DNA of 64,000 bases, taken from positions 8,859 through 72,858 of the forward strand of contig CAZXON010000005.1 in NCBI GenBank assembly GCA_964642385.1, written 5' to 3'. The notes under the pieces are model-generated. The model had not been told where the DNA came from. It searched no databases and saw only the letters and a program-made list of their open reading frames with translations. This document shows positions 10,664 to 24,454 of the stretch, piece after piece. Numbering within the stretch: position 1 is the first letter of the stretch; each line of letters begins with the position of its first letter. Origin of the DNA: JBDHUW01 sp964642385. GTDB taxonomy: Bacteria > Patescibacteriota > Gracilibacteria > Absconditabacterales > Absconditicoccaceae. The translations under genes and the position numbers were made by a program.

Positions 10664-12124
10664 ATGACAATGGATTTTCGTGACGTTATCTTTTCTCTTG
10701 TTGAGCAAAATGAGGAAGCATGCAATGCGTATTTTTCTGTATATCAAAATCCAGTCGTAAAGAGTCTAAAAGTAATCACGCACAAAATAGATATCGAGGC
10801 ATTCAAAAATCTGGCAAAACAACAAGCGCGAGAGTTGACCTCACCTTGATTTGGAAAAAACAGTGACTCTTATTACATACAAAGAAAAGATGAATCGACA
10901 TGACTTGGGAAAAATCGGCTTCATGAGGCTGGTTTCTTTTATATACAAGAAGTAGCTGCCTCTCTGGCTGCTCCAGTTCTCTCATCGTGTTTCGAAAACA
11001 CACAGAAAAATCTACGCCTGTTAGACATGTGTGCTGCACCATGAGGAAAATCAATACAATTGGCTGACGATCTACTCTCCAGATGTATCCATGGGATTGT
11101 TGTTAGCAATGAAGTAAATGCTACGAGAATGAGCGCATTGGAGCACAACATAAGAAGAACTGGATGTTACAACACCTGCACAACGGCTTACTCTGGAGAG
11201 TTCTTCTGAGAGTCTTTACCGGATTTTTTTGATGGTGTCTTGGTAGATGCACCATGCTCTGGAGAGTGAACATGATTCAAATCAGACGCATGAACGAAAC
11301 GGCGACGCCAAGAAAATGCGCACAAAATATCTCGTATACAAAAGTCTCTTTTAGAATCTGCAATAAAAAGCTGTAAACCATGAGGATATATCGTCTATGC
11401 GACCTGCACGATCAATCCACGAGAAAACGAAATGGTTGTCCAGCACGCTCTGACAACTTTTTCACAGAGTATCTCTTTGGAAAACATTACGATAAACGGA
11501 AAATCAGATTGAATAGCACAATGGGAAGGAAGAGCTATTTTATCACCTGAAGATGCAACCAAAGTTGCTCGTTTTCGGCCACATATACAATGAACAGGAG
11601 GCTTTTTCATTGCCAAGTTTCACAAAAAAAACATACCTTCTGAGATCGCCCAATCTACCGATAGAACAGAGAAGAAAATGAAACTCCACTCCTCGCAACT
11701 TGATATGAGTGACGCGCTCCAAACAACGATAGCGCAACTCCTAAAGCATGATTATGGGATACTCATTGACACAACAAAATATTTTTTTGTAGGGACAGAG
11801 AGTCAAATATATCTCACAACGCCAGAATATAAAGAACTACACGCCAATCTATATACCAAAAAAATAGGCATACCAATATTTAAAAAAGACAAAAAACTCC
11901 TCATTCCGCTTCATGGTCTATGAACTACTCTTGGTGATCTTGCAACACAAAATACGATTGATCTAGCAGAACCGGATCTACAAAATTATGCTGATGGATA
12001 CGATAGAGAGACAGATTTTATACCAACGAGCAAAAACAATTTTGTCATTTTGAAATACAAAAAATATGGTATTTCCGTTGGAAAAATAGTAAATGGAACA
12101 ATCAAGAATAAATTTCTAAAATAA
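10664..12124 (+). CDS. NOL1/NOP2/Sun family RNA (cytosine-C5)-methyltransferase
   Basis: A 486-residue SAM-dependent m5C RNA methyltransferase of the RsmB/RsmF type. The SAM motif DMCAAPGGKS is at residues 121-130, motif IV VDAPCSGEG has its cysteine at about 198, and motif VI ATCTINPRENE has the catalytic cysteine at about 248. The helix FFYIQEVAAS before motif I is also typical. The C-terminal 150 residues resemble the RsmF PUA-like extension but are divergent. The likely substrate is rRNA, as in the family. Key glycines of motifs I and IV are TGA codons. It sits directly after recX and converges with the prepilin gene. Confidence 0.9.
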
Positions 12125-12127
12125 TCT

Positions 12128-13327
12128 CTAGTAGTTAGATTTTATATTAAATGATGTTTGTAGATCGTACGTGACTGCACTCATGCTTCCACTTCAGATT
12201 CTGCTCCATCGAGATTTGCCGTACATCCCTGTCGTTAGATTTAATTTTATAAATGGATTCGTCTGCGAACTCGGTTCTGCCCATGCAAGTTTAGGATCTT
12301 TGGTTGGGAAGATTTCCATGTTTCGAGAAAATACAGAGATATCGTTGTTTATAAGATTGATCCATCCATCATCGCCATTTGCTGGTAGGCGATATCCACT
12401 ATAGATCGTACTTACTGCGGGGCCATTACAAACGAATCACGCACTAGCATCGCACGCCCACGTATCGATCACTCCATCGTAAACTCCATTCGAATCAAAA
12501 TCGTGATTTTCTCAAGCATCAAAAGCTTTGAGTTGGAGCATTTGAAGTACAAAATGTTTCTCTTGCGGAAGAGTAATCTGCGCATCGCCATTTACATCTC
12601 AGGATTCTATCAACTTGTTTCTGATAAACACTCTCGTTTTTTTATCTTTTGCAATCAAGTAGAGCTCTTTTACATTTGTGTTATCATAGATGGCGATAGG
12701 TCAGGTACCAATATCTGTATCATCATCATCTCATGCGCGTCATGGCTTATCATCGACATCTTGTTTCACATCGATAAATTGTTTTGCGTATTGTCCGTAT
12801 GCCTGAAAAAATAATGGACTGCTAGGCGGAGAAAATTTTGATAAAAATCCTTCATAACAAGATCATGATTTTTGGACAACAAGATTTCAAGTAATAAGAC
12901 TACTTTCTGGATCTTCTTCCACTAAATTATTAATACTGGAATCCGAAGAACAGCTATACAAATAATGTCAAGAGACTACAATACCATCGGATCAATTTAA
13001 ATATGATGACTGATTTCACATTCAATCAAAGAGCAGACAATTTCATTGATCAATTCCCGTCCAAAGGAATGCGGTTGCACGAGAGCCGGAAGCGCACCCT
13101 ACCATTCCTCTATTAAAATACTCTTCATAATCTATCGTATAATTTTGCAACACTACATTTATTTTTTCTACCAGATCATAGGTTGTTGTTATCACGAGCG
13201 CTCTGGCATCCAAAGACAACTTCGTTTTCATCAAATGTGAATAAACAGAAAAAATGATACTGAACATAACAGAAAAAGCTGTTATGGCTATAACTAATTC
13301 TGTAAGCGTAAATCATTTTTTTTTCAT
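12128..13327 (-). CDS. Large type IV prepilin-like protein
   Basis: A 399-residue protein with a class III prepilin leader: MKKKG cleaved before FTLTELVIAITAFSVMFSI, with the conserved Glu at +5 and a hydrophobic helix at residues 6-28. The cleavage-site glycine at residue 5 is encoded by TGA. The remainder is a polar secreted domain rich in Asp, Asn and Ser with six or more cysteines and acidic stretches such as GDDDDTDIG that could bind metal. Its length and single helix suit a minor pilin or pseudopilin (GspJ/PilW size class or larger) rather than a major pilin. No prepilin peptidase gene is in this window. Confidence 0.85.
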
Positions 13328-13578
13328 GCGAGAGGAAGAAACAAAATAAGTAGCTTATATGTACTCAACAGCCGGAACAAAAGCAAGCGTATTTTTTTCC
13401 AAAGTTTTTCGTTAAAATAGCGTTGTTTCATTTCCTCATGATATCCATTGCATTTTCCCAAAAGTTCATTATTACAGTATATATAAATAGATTTCGGAAT
13501 ATGAGAACAAGATTTTTTGCAAAAAGAGCTGATTTTGGTATGATTATATGTAAGATAGCTTATATTATCTACGGCGTA

Positions 13579-13607
13579 TTGCCAAAAATTATTTATTACA
13601 TTATATA
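13579..13607 (+). promoter_or_regulatory. Promoter giving a leaderless clpP mRNA
   Basis: -35 TTGCCA and -10 TATATA are separated by 17 bases. The -10 box ends seven bases before the ATG of clpP, so the predicted transcription start is at or next to the A of the start codon. Confidence 0.55.
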
Positions 13608-13614
13608 GAGCACA

Positions 13615-14187
13615 ATGGTACTTATCCCTACAGTCATCGATAAAACACCCCAAGGCGAAAGAGTTTACGACATTTACTCTCGTTTGTTGGAGGATAGAAT
13701 TGTCTTTGTGTGAGATGTTGTTGAGGCAAATATGGTCAACACAATCGTTGCACAACTCCTCTATCTTGAAAAGAAAGATCCAGACAAAGAAATTATCATG
13801 CATATCAATACGCCTGGTGGAGAAATTTATAGCGGTATGGCTATCTATGATACTATGCAACATATCAAATGCGACGTGGTAACTATCGCCACAGGGCTCG
13901 CCGCATCTATGGGATCTATTTTTCTCGTGGGTGGTACAAAAGGCAAAAGATATGCACTTCCAAATAGTAGAATTATGATTCACCAACCATCGCATGGTAT
14001 GCAAGGAACAGTATCTGACACGCAAATCGCGCTTGAGGAATGATTGAAGTTGAAAAGAAATCTGACACAAATCATGGCAGAAAAAACAGGACAATCGTAT
14101 GAAAAAGTAGAACACGATATGGAAAGAGATAAATGGCTTTCTCCCCAAGAAGCATTAGAATACGGAATTATAGACAAAGTTTTGTAA
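13615..14187 (+). CDS. clpP: ATP-dependent Clp protease proteolytic subunit
   Basis: A 190-residue ClpP, the serine peptidase that forms a tetradecamer and degrades proteins fed by Clp ATPases in the cytoplasm. The catalytic triad is visible: Ser98 in AASMGS, His123 in MIHQPS and Asp172 in ERDKWLS. The substrate strand INTPGG (65-69) is intact. The length is typical. Glycines at VGD and EEGLKLK are TGA codons. It starts at an ATG without Shine-Dalgarno, placed just after a -10 box. A long open frame on the opposite strand here is only its shadow. Confidence 0.95.
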
Positions 14188-14209
14188 AATAATCCCCCCA
14201 CATACACGA

Positions 14210-14239
14210 GTTGGTAGCTATATGCTAGCAACTTTTTTT
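14210..14239 (+). terminator. Terminator of clpP
   Basis: The arms GTTGGTAGC and GCTAGCAAC form a stem with one central mismatch around a 5-base loop, followed by seven T. Confidence 0.8.
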
Positions 14240-14241
14240 AT

Positions 14242-14520
14242 ATGAAATATCGACAGAAATTTTTTTATATGTACGCATCAAAAGTAGATATTTTTATCTT
14301 GTGACCGTACCTATGTTACGACCAAATCATTGAAAAAATCTATACAAAAATTTTTTACAGTAACAAACAACGACTCTCCCGTCCTATCTTTGCTTACCTC
14401 GGAACCAGCGACTCCTCGGGAGTAGCACTTCGTGCTTATGATTTCTGCATAAACGATTTGAAAAAAACTGAATGATGTTTTTTGAGAAATACAAAAAAAT
14501 ATATACTGACAATCAAATAA
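14242..14520 (+). CDS. Hypothetical small protein
   Basis: A 92-codon frame with two TGA glycines, starting right after the clpP terminator and ending in TAA. The protein is basic and aromatic-rich (MKYRQKFFYMYASKVD...) with a Ser/Gly turn in the middle and no membrane segment or motif I recognise. It has no ribosome binding site and no clear promoter. Codon usage resembles the neighbours. It could be a real small gene or chance, since only two stop codons exist in this code and frames are longer by chance. Confidence 0.4.
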
Positions 14521-14544
14521 TCAGAGTGCAATCCTACCATCTAA

Positions 14545-14625
14545 CTATCTGAGAAAAAGAAATACACTTCCCACAACCAATATGCCTATTAGTGTAACAT
14601 ACACCCACAAAGCGGTCTTTACCAT
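14545..14625 (-). CDS. Possible 26-residue single-span membrane peptide
   Basis: A very short frame starting ATG and ending TAG whose product (MVKTALWVYVTLIGILVVGS...) is almost entirely one hydrophobic helix. It lies antisense just after the 92-codon frame. Size and context give little support; kept only because the product is a clean membrane helix. Confidence 0.2.
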   Translation of the reverse strand: MVKTALWVYVTLIGILVVGSVFLFLR

Positions 14626-14830
14626 ATTTTCTCCAAAAAGATAAATTACAACATAAATATTATGCATCTTTTTGAGATTTTGTCAAATATATATAAATAA
14701 TTCTTTGTTCAAGGTACGGAAAAAGCATGACGCCAAGAAAATGAAATTATTAACTTACTATAAGGTACAAATAGATTTTCAGCACTTTTTACATTTGTCG
14801 GTTTTATATAGCCGCGAGATCGTTCTCATG

Positions 14831-15556
14831 CTACCCTTCTGCTTGCTCTCTTGCGAGTCTATCCACCAGATTGTTATATCTGTTGGTGTGATGCGCTTTT
14901 ACTCGCTCTCGTTGTAAGGTTCATCAGGAGATAGCCATCTCTGCTTCTATATCACATTTCAGGGTGGAAAGCTGTTTTCGGAGGTCGATATTTTGTACTG
15001 GTTTTTTGTTTGCGAGCCTTCGTCATCTCGCTATTCGTTGGGCCAGATACTTATCTAATCAGTCATGGACATATGTACTATCCATATACAACACAACATG
15101 GGTATCAAAAAGCAACTCTTGTTGTATATACAACAGCGCAGAGATCACTGCAGTAAGCTCCATTCTATTGTTGGTTGTGTGTCTTTCTTTTCATGCGATC
15201 GAAATAGCTTTTCCTACGCTGGTATGTATTTTCTGAATTGTGTTTTCTAGTGTGTGCTGTTCTCCTCACGCCTCATCTATCGGGAATAGTGATTGTGAAA
15301 CTCTGATCATATTTCATTTTGTTGGCTGTGGCATTCCCACGAGATGTCCCCTTCCTATTGATTGCATGTTTTTCAGCTCGGAGAGCTGATTTTCGTCGAT
15401 TGTATCGCCGTGCGAAACAGTTCACGTACGGTCGGTTTCTAGCAGTGTGCCGGCGTTTCATCAAAGATTTTTTTTATCATCGTGAACTACCAAAATTGCC
15501 CATCATCATGGACCAGGATTGCCGATACTGCTTCCGTCGGTATATATTTTTATCAT
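14831..15556 (-). CDS. rnhA: Ribonuclease HI with a long insertion
   Basis: A 241-residue RNase HI, which cuts the RNA strand of RNA-DNA hybrids. The start MIKIYTDGSSIGNPGPGGWA carries the first catalytic Asp (7); TTNNRMELTAV carries Glu133; LYMDSTYVH carries Asp159; and VDRLAREQ carries Asp232, with the preceding AHHTNRY matching the His loop. All four carboxylates are present. In most RNase HI enzymes the glycine-rich strand and the NNRMEL helix are about 20-30 residues apart; here about 110 residues separate them, so some 85-90 extra residues are inserted. The gene is fragmented by about a dozen TGA codons, including two in GPGGW. Confidence 0.9.
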
Positions 15557-15600
15557 AATGCTTGTATTGCAAACGCTATCTAAATCTGTACATCTATGCT

Positions 15601-16416
15601 ATGCGAGAACGAATCATAAAAATCATTTGATTACTACTCATCTCCACCGCACTCCTCAATCTACAAGTATGGATTGTAAGGACACTGTTTCCAAATGCAA
15701 AAGAAAAAACGAGAATATTCCGATATACACTTCTGATGTGAGGATTGGCAACAGGTATACTTTTGATCTACACGTACCTGGTACAACCACGCATGTATAG
15801 TTTCACGACTAACGAATCTAGCAACCTTCGATATAGTATTTTTGTGGCGATTGCTTGATTACTCATTGCACTCGTTTTTGCAAAACAAAAAAAACGATGG
15901 CGAGTTTTCGCAATTAGTACGATCACTATCATTGCGGTAATCACCTGAGGCGTTGAACGGTTGCTTGCGTGAAGTGCAATTGGCTTGTTAATCCTGAAGG
16001 CGACAAGCGAAGAAGTTCTGAAAACATCGGCTTCACAAGCGTTATCTTCACATACACAACTTTTCTCAAGCGATGTCATACTTATGAGTATTTTGGCGTG
16101 ATTTGGTTTTGCATTGTTTGAAAACATTGTCTATTTCGTACAGTGATGAACGATTGGTGGATTTTTCCTAAGGTCGCTTACTACCTCACTTCTGCATGCA
16201 ATTTTCACAGGAGTTATTGGATTTGTTTTGTGGAAAAGCACGAAACTGTCGATCTTCTCGTATATCATAGCGTATTTCGCAGGAATTTGTTTGCATATCT
16301 TTTACAATTATACGATGAGCGTTACGCCCGTTTTGTGATGAATCGTTTTTATCATCGGCGGTTATTTCCTATTAACATATCTTTTGTACAAAACCGATAG
16401 AGTCTATTTGGAGTAA
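15601..16416 (+). CDS. PrsW-like intramembrane metalloprotease
   Basis: A 271-residue integral membrane protein with about eight hydrophobic segments. It has the PrsW/CAAX-like signature: EExxK at residues 137-141 (SEEVLKTS), GFGFALFENIVYF at 168-179, a His in LLHAIFTGVIGF (about 199) and a second in LHIFYNY (about 232). In Bacillus, PrsW (family M82) cleaves anti-sigma factor RsiW; the substrate here is unknown. Many of the membrane glycines are TGA codons. It is divergently arranged with RNase HI, only 44 bases apart, so the two starts share one short regulatory region. Confidence 0.85.
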
Positions 16417-16678
16417 ACTAGTCGCTCGCATATGATCATCTCGCAATCTGCCGGATTTTCATCAAAAATATTTTTTGAAAAATAATAAATCAGATGTGAC
16501 AGTTTGTTTGCTATCAGATGACAGATGACTGTAAGCTGTTGCAACGCAATCAATGAAACACGCAGGCAAGCGGCTAAATACGCAAGAGATCGGCGCACAC
16601 GCAGACAATAGGCAGACTTCACATTCGAAAAAAAAATATACCCAAGACCAATCTCCAATTTATTTTAGAAAAACCATC

Positions 16679-17956
16679 ATGAAACGCATAGCAATAATTT
16701 GATGAGGTGCATCGGGGCTTATGGCTGGGGCAACGCTCGCAGAATCATCTCCACAAGCCGAGATTCACATCTTTGAAAAAAACGCACAGCTTGGGAGCAA
16801 AATCCGTATTAGTGGCTGAGGGAGATGTAACATCACGACTGGCTTCTACAAAAAACAAGACCTACAAACCAAATATACTCGCTGACGAGATCTTTTGTCA
16901 GATGCGATATCGCAGTTTTGACCTCGCAAAATGCAACAGCGATGCGCGGACCACGACTGCCCTATTTACTGCCAAGATGACATGCGCTGTTTCCCTGTAA
17001 GTGACAAATGAGATGATGTTGTCGCTATGTTTGAGAAGATTTTGAGAGAAAACAATGCACAAATACACTTCACTGAACGCGTGGTTTCTATTCAGAAAAA
17101 CGATCATTTTGTGATAACGACCGACAAGGGAACATATGATTTTGATTTCGTTGTGATCACCACATGATGAAATGCGTATGGGAAAACAGGTTCTACTGGT
17201 GATTGATATGTGCTTGCACAATCGCTATGACATACCATCACACCAATTGGGCCATCATTAAATAGTTTTTTGGTTGATGAAGAACGGATCAAAAAATGCT
17301 CTGGCATTAGTCTTCCCAATGCTACGCTCTGGGCGGATGAAGCTCGTGTTTCCTGACCAATACTCTTCACACATTTTGGGATTTCCTGACCAGCAACGTT
17401 TGCGTTATCATCACATTTCCCGTATAGTGAAATATCCCAGAAAGAACCTAAAATCATCTATTGTAAACCACACGCCGAGTACTGATATGAACGATGGCTC
17501 AAAGAATTGACCGCAAAAACAGTTGAAGACCCTAGGAAACACCTAGACAAAATATTGGAAGAGCTCTTTCCAAAGCGTCGAGTGATGTATTTTCTAGAAG
17601 TCCACTTTCCCTACAAAAATAGAACCGAATCTCTAACTATCCCAAACACAGCAACCATAAAACTCTCAGATCTTTCAAACGACCAAAAAAAACGCCTCGC
17701 TACTCTCTTGGGAAATGGATTTCCTATCACACTCATAGCTCGCAAGCCATGAGATGAGTTCGTGAGTGCGTGATGAGTATCTACAAGCGAGATTAACCCA
17801 CATACGATGGAAAGCAATATCTGTCCATGAGTATACTTCGCAGGTGAAATATTGGATATTGATGGAGTCACCTGAGGATTCAACTTTCAATCTGCGCGGT
17901 CTACAGGAAGATGTGCGGGGAAAGAAATAGAAAAGAAAATATTATCTGCACGATAG
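16679..17956 (+). CDS. YhiN/HI0933-family FAD-dependent flavoprotein
   Basis: A 425-residue flavoprotein of the HI0933/YhiN group (related to BaiN). The FAD dinucleotide fold GGGASGLMAG is at residues 8-17, followed by ISGGGRCNIT at about 44-53, TGSTGDGYVLAQSLGH near 170-185, LFTHFGISGPA near 228-238, and the C-terminal signature PGVYFAGEILDIDGVTGGFN plus QSARSTGRCAG. Family members are oxidoreductases of uncertain physiological substrate. A large share of these invariant glycines are TGA codons, which makes it one of the strongest witnesses for recoding. The start is the ATG two codons before RIAIIGGG. It has the usual length of 390-430. Confidence 0.9.
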
Positions 17957-18149
17957 GATATATTTTTTATGATAAATAATATCTTTTAAAAGGCATTCCG
18001 TGACAATTTACGATTACGATACTAACTATTTTAAAATCTACTTAAAATGTCCAAATTTCAAGGTTTTTGTTTTTTCATAAAAAAATCACGATATCACTTA
18101 TTGTAGGAGAGTCATATTGGAAGCAAAAAAAATCATTTTTAAAAACTCA

Positions 18150-18452
18150 TTATTCGGAATCCATCGAAATGACGGCATCTCATCTAGCTTTTTTATATCA
18201 TGCCATCAATGCTGATTGATGTCAAAAATTCCTACTAAGCGACACTCCTCTCACATGCGAATCTTTTTTCGCAATCTACTGTATTACGGATCGAGTTCAA
18301 TCAGTGCTTCCATCATTCACAAAAATTATCTCGTACTCATAGTGAGGATGTTCGAGGAACAATGCTTTCAATTGCTCATAAAATAAAGGAATATTTTGTT
18401 GTTCACAATACGCGGGAGAGACAATTGAAATGAGTTTTTTTTGATCGGCCAT
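18150..18452 (-). pseudogene. Degraded glycosyltransferase family 2 (polyprenyl-phosphate sugar transferase type)
   Basis: The first 100 codons of a GT2 enzyme are clear: ISIVSPAYCEQQNIP, IIFVNDGSTDGTRS, VRGVSLSRNFGHQSALMAG and DAVISMDSE, the order seen in dolichol/undecaprenyl-phosphate sugar transferases. An in-frame TAG interrupts it after VIQ and a TAA replaces the residues just after the MDS(D/E) metal motif; nothing recognisable follows. TAG and TAA are used as true stops elsewhere in this window, so this is a broken remnant. It lies downstream of the rRNA unit on the same strand. Confidence 0.75.
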
Positions 18453-18635
18453 ATAAGCTTTATATCTATTTATTGGGATTAATTAAATAGAAAAATTGAA
18501 TTCTGGTGTATAATTGAAAAGAGGCGTGAAATGGCGTATAAGCTAGAAAGTAAAGGCAATAAATTCACTGCAACAGTAGTACATAAGGTATCGTTCAGAA
18601 TACAACAAAAATTTATTTTTACTTATTTCAAACAA

Positions 18636-18673
18636 TGAAAAAAACCCTCGGATATTCCTATCAAAGGGCTTTT
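18636..18673 (-). terminator. Terminator of the rRNA transcript
   Basis: On the minus strand the arms CCCTTTGATA and TATCCGAGGG form a hairpin (18645-18668) followed by seven T, about 105 bases after the 16S 3' end. It indicates that 16S is the last gene of the rRNA unit. Confidence 0.75.
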
Positions 18674-18706
18674 CAAAAGTTATTTGGTTCAAAATTCACA
18701 GTAAAC

Positions 18707-18742
18707 CAGTAGAATAGTAAAGAGCAAAAGCCAGACCTACAA
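18707..18742 (-). repeat. 3' arm of the 16S rRNA processing stem
   Basis: This stretch is almost perfectly complementary to 20302-20342 (shared CTCTTTAC core, about 30 paired bases with a few mismatches). The two arms flank 16S and would form a long RNase III-type precursor stem. Confidence 0.8.
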
Positions 18743-18773
18743 GTAAGTATTTACTCTGTTTTCTAATAGTTAG

Positions 18774-20259
<1,486 letters not shown>

Positions 20260-20301
20260 AGATATTGAAAGATGTCAGAAGACATCATCAAGTATCAAAA
20301 A

Positions 20302-20342
20302 TTGTAGGCTTGACCTAGCTTTTACTCTTTACTTTTTTACTG
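20302..20342 (-). repeat. 5' arm of the 16S rRNA processing stem
   Basis: Pairs with 18707-18742 on the other side of 16S, forming the precursor stem from which mature 16S would be cut. Confidence 0.8.
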
Positions 20343-20370
20343 ATAATAGACTGTGTGTGATCTTTTTGAA
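20343..20370 (-). promoter_or_regulatory. Possible internal promoter in front of 16S
   Basis: In the 5S-16S spacer on the minus strand, TTCAAA and TATTAT are separated by 16 bases and stand directly before the 16S processing stem. It could let 16S be made independently of 23S-5S. The -35 match is weak. Confidence 0.4.
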
Positions 20371-20412
20371 CACATATTAACTTTTAATGAACGGTTGTGA
20401 CAATCCCCATGA

Positions 20413-20535
20413 TAGGTGGCATTAATCTACTTTCCCACGTCGTTTCAACGCAGTATCATCGACTACAGTAGGCTTGACTTCTGTGTTCGGAATGGAAACA
20501 GGTATTTCCCTACGATACATCAATACCACCAAGCA
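20413..20535 (-). rRNA. rrf: 5S ribosomal RNA
   Basis: About 120 bases with the conserved 5S core CCATTCCGAACACAGAAGTC in the first half, the closing helix GGTGGTATT / AATGCCACC, and the 3' domain ending in GTGGGAAAGTAGATTAATGCC. It lies between 23S and 16S rather than at the end of the operon. Confidence 0.92.
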
Positions 20536-20549
20536 TGAGAATCATCACG

Positions 20550-20583
20550 CCTTAACAAATAGATATATTATATTTTTAAAAGA
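20550..20583 (-). repeat. 3' arm of the 23S rRNA processing stem
   Basis: A 34-base arm that is the reverse complement of 23535-23568 with only two mismatches. It delimits the 3' end of the 23S region. Confidence 0.9.
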
Positions 20584-23534
<2,951 letters not shown>

Positions 23535-23568
23535 TCTTTTAAAAATACAATATATCTATCTGTTAAGG
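23535..23568 (-). repeat. 5' arm of the 23S rRNA processing stem
   Basis: Partner of 20550-20583. Together they would form a helix of 34 pairs with two mismatches enclosing all of 23S, the expected RNase III substrate. Confidence 0.9.
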
Positions 23569-23969
23569 ATCAAAACAAAAGAACACAATACTATTGGTTA
23601 ATAGTATCCTTTTTTACAGTGTTTTGTTGTTTTATTTCACGCAAACTTTTTTGCGTCGTACAAGAAAGGATATAGATACAAGGACCAATTGCAAGAGATT
23701 TTTTGACTTTTTTCATACCACGAAAAACAAGTGGTTTTGTGTCCTCTGACGTTTTGAAGCCTATTTTGTGAAGAAAATGTGGAAAATTTGGCTTGGTATT
23801 GTTGAAAAAAAACCTTAGAGGATATCTCTAGAGTCCATAAGAATTATTGGTTACAGATTAATTAGATAATCTTTTTTAATGTCGGTTCAGTAGAAATGGT
23901 AAAAGCGACAACTCGTTGGTTTTCTGCCATCATGATAAATCAGTTTTTATATAACTTCTCATCGTTTCA
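23569..23969 (-). promoter_or_regulatory. Leader and promoter region of the rRNA unit
   Basis: No gene here. On the minus strand a candidate promoter TTGCAA-16-TATCCT lies at 23667-23694. Between it and 23S are two perfect hairpins, ACGCAAA/TTTGCGT and ATACTATT/AATAGTAT. These may be antitermination or processing elements, as is usual in rRNA leaders. Upstream of the promoter the sequence is AT-rich with nothing else recognised. Confidence 0.5.
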
Positions 23970-24296
23970 TTAGAGGGCTATCGCATCATTAGATCCCACG
24001 CATTCTGTTAATTCTCATTCATCATTAGCACTCAAAACGGCTTGTTCGCTAATCAAAACGGTCTCATCACTAGCCAAGACTCACTCATCTCACATCAATG
24101 CTGATTCGCCTTCAGTCAACACTGTTAAATCATTATTTGTTAGAGCTGATCCAACAAAAGCAAGCACCGTTTGATTTGCACTTAGAGTGCAAAAAGAGCT
24201 CGCTCATTTATTTGAAAAATATTGGGTAGCAGAAGAAAACAGAGTAAATCACAATAAAATTGAAACACCAGCTATAATATTTTTTGAAGATTTCAT
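23970..24296 (-). CDS. Secreted small protein with degenerate VL repeats, unknown function
   Basis: A 108-residue protein with a signal peptide (MKSSKNIIAGVSILLGFTLFSS, cleavage near SSA-T). The mature part is acidic and contains five loosely repeated TVL/AVL units spaced about 8-20 residues apart (QTVLAF, LTVLTE, GVLAS, ETVLIS, QAVLSA), plus two cysteines that could bridge. I recognise no family. Five TGA codons are read as Gly. It is transcribed towards the rRNA leader and its stop lies about 275 bases upstream of the rRNA promoter. Confidence 0.6.
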
Positions 24297-24454
24297 ACAC
24301 GCTTTTAAAAAGATAAATCCAAATGGCTTGCTATTATAATTTTTTTTAAATCGCTTATCAATGCATTTTATTATGTTGTTAATTGTAATTCGAAATGCAC
24401 CACCAAAAGAATAGACAAAGATAATATTGTTTTCAAAAGATTGGTTGCGAAAAT

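Noticed and set aside
13423..13608. A 60-codon frame just before clpP
   Set aside because: It covers the clpP promoter, begins with TTG and has no protein-like features; the 287-base spacer holds nothing else I can support.
13324..14148. A 274-codon open frame on the minus strand
   Set aside because: It is antisense to clpP, whose catalytic triad is intact. The product is Cys/His/Phe-rich without any motif.
18531..18704. A possible 57-residue plus-strand gene after a TATAAT box
   Set aside because: It runs across the terminator and processing-stem sequences of the rRNA transcript on the other strand, and has no protein-like features.
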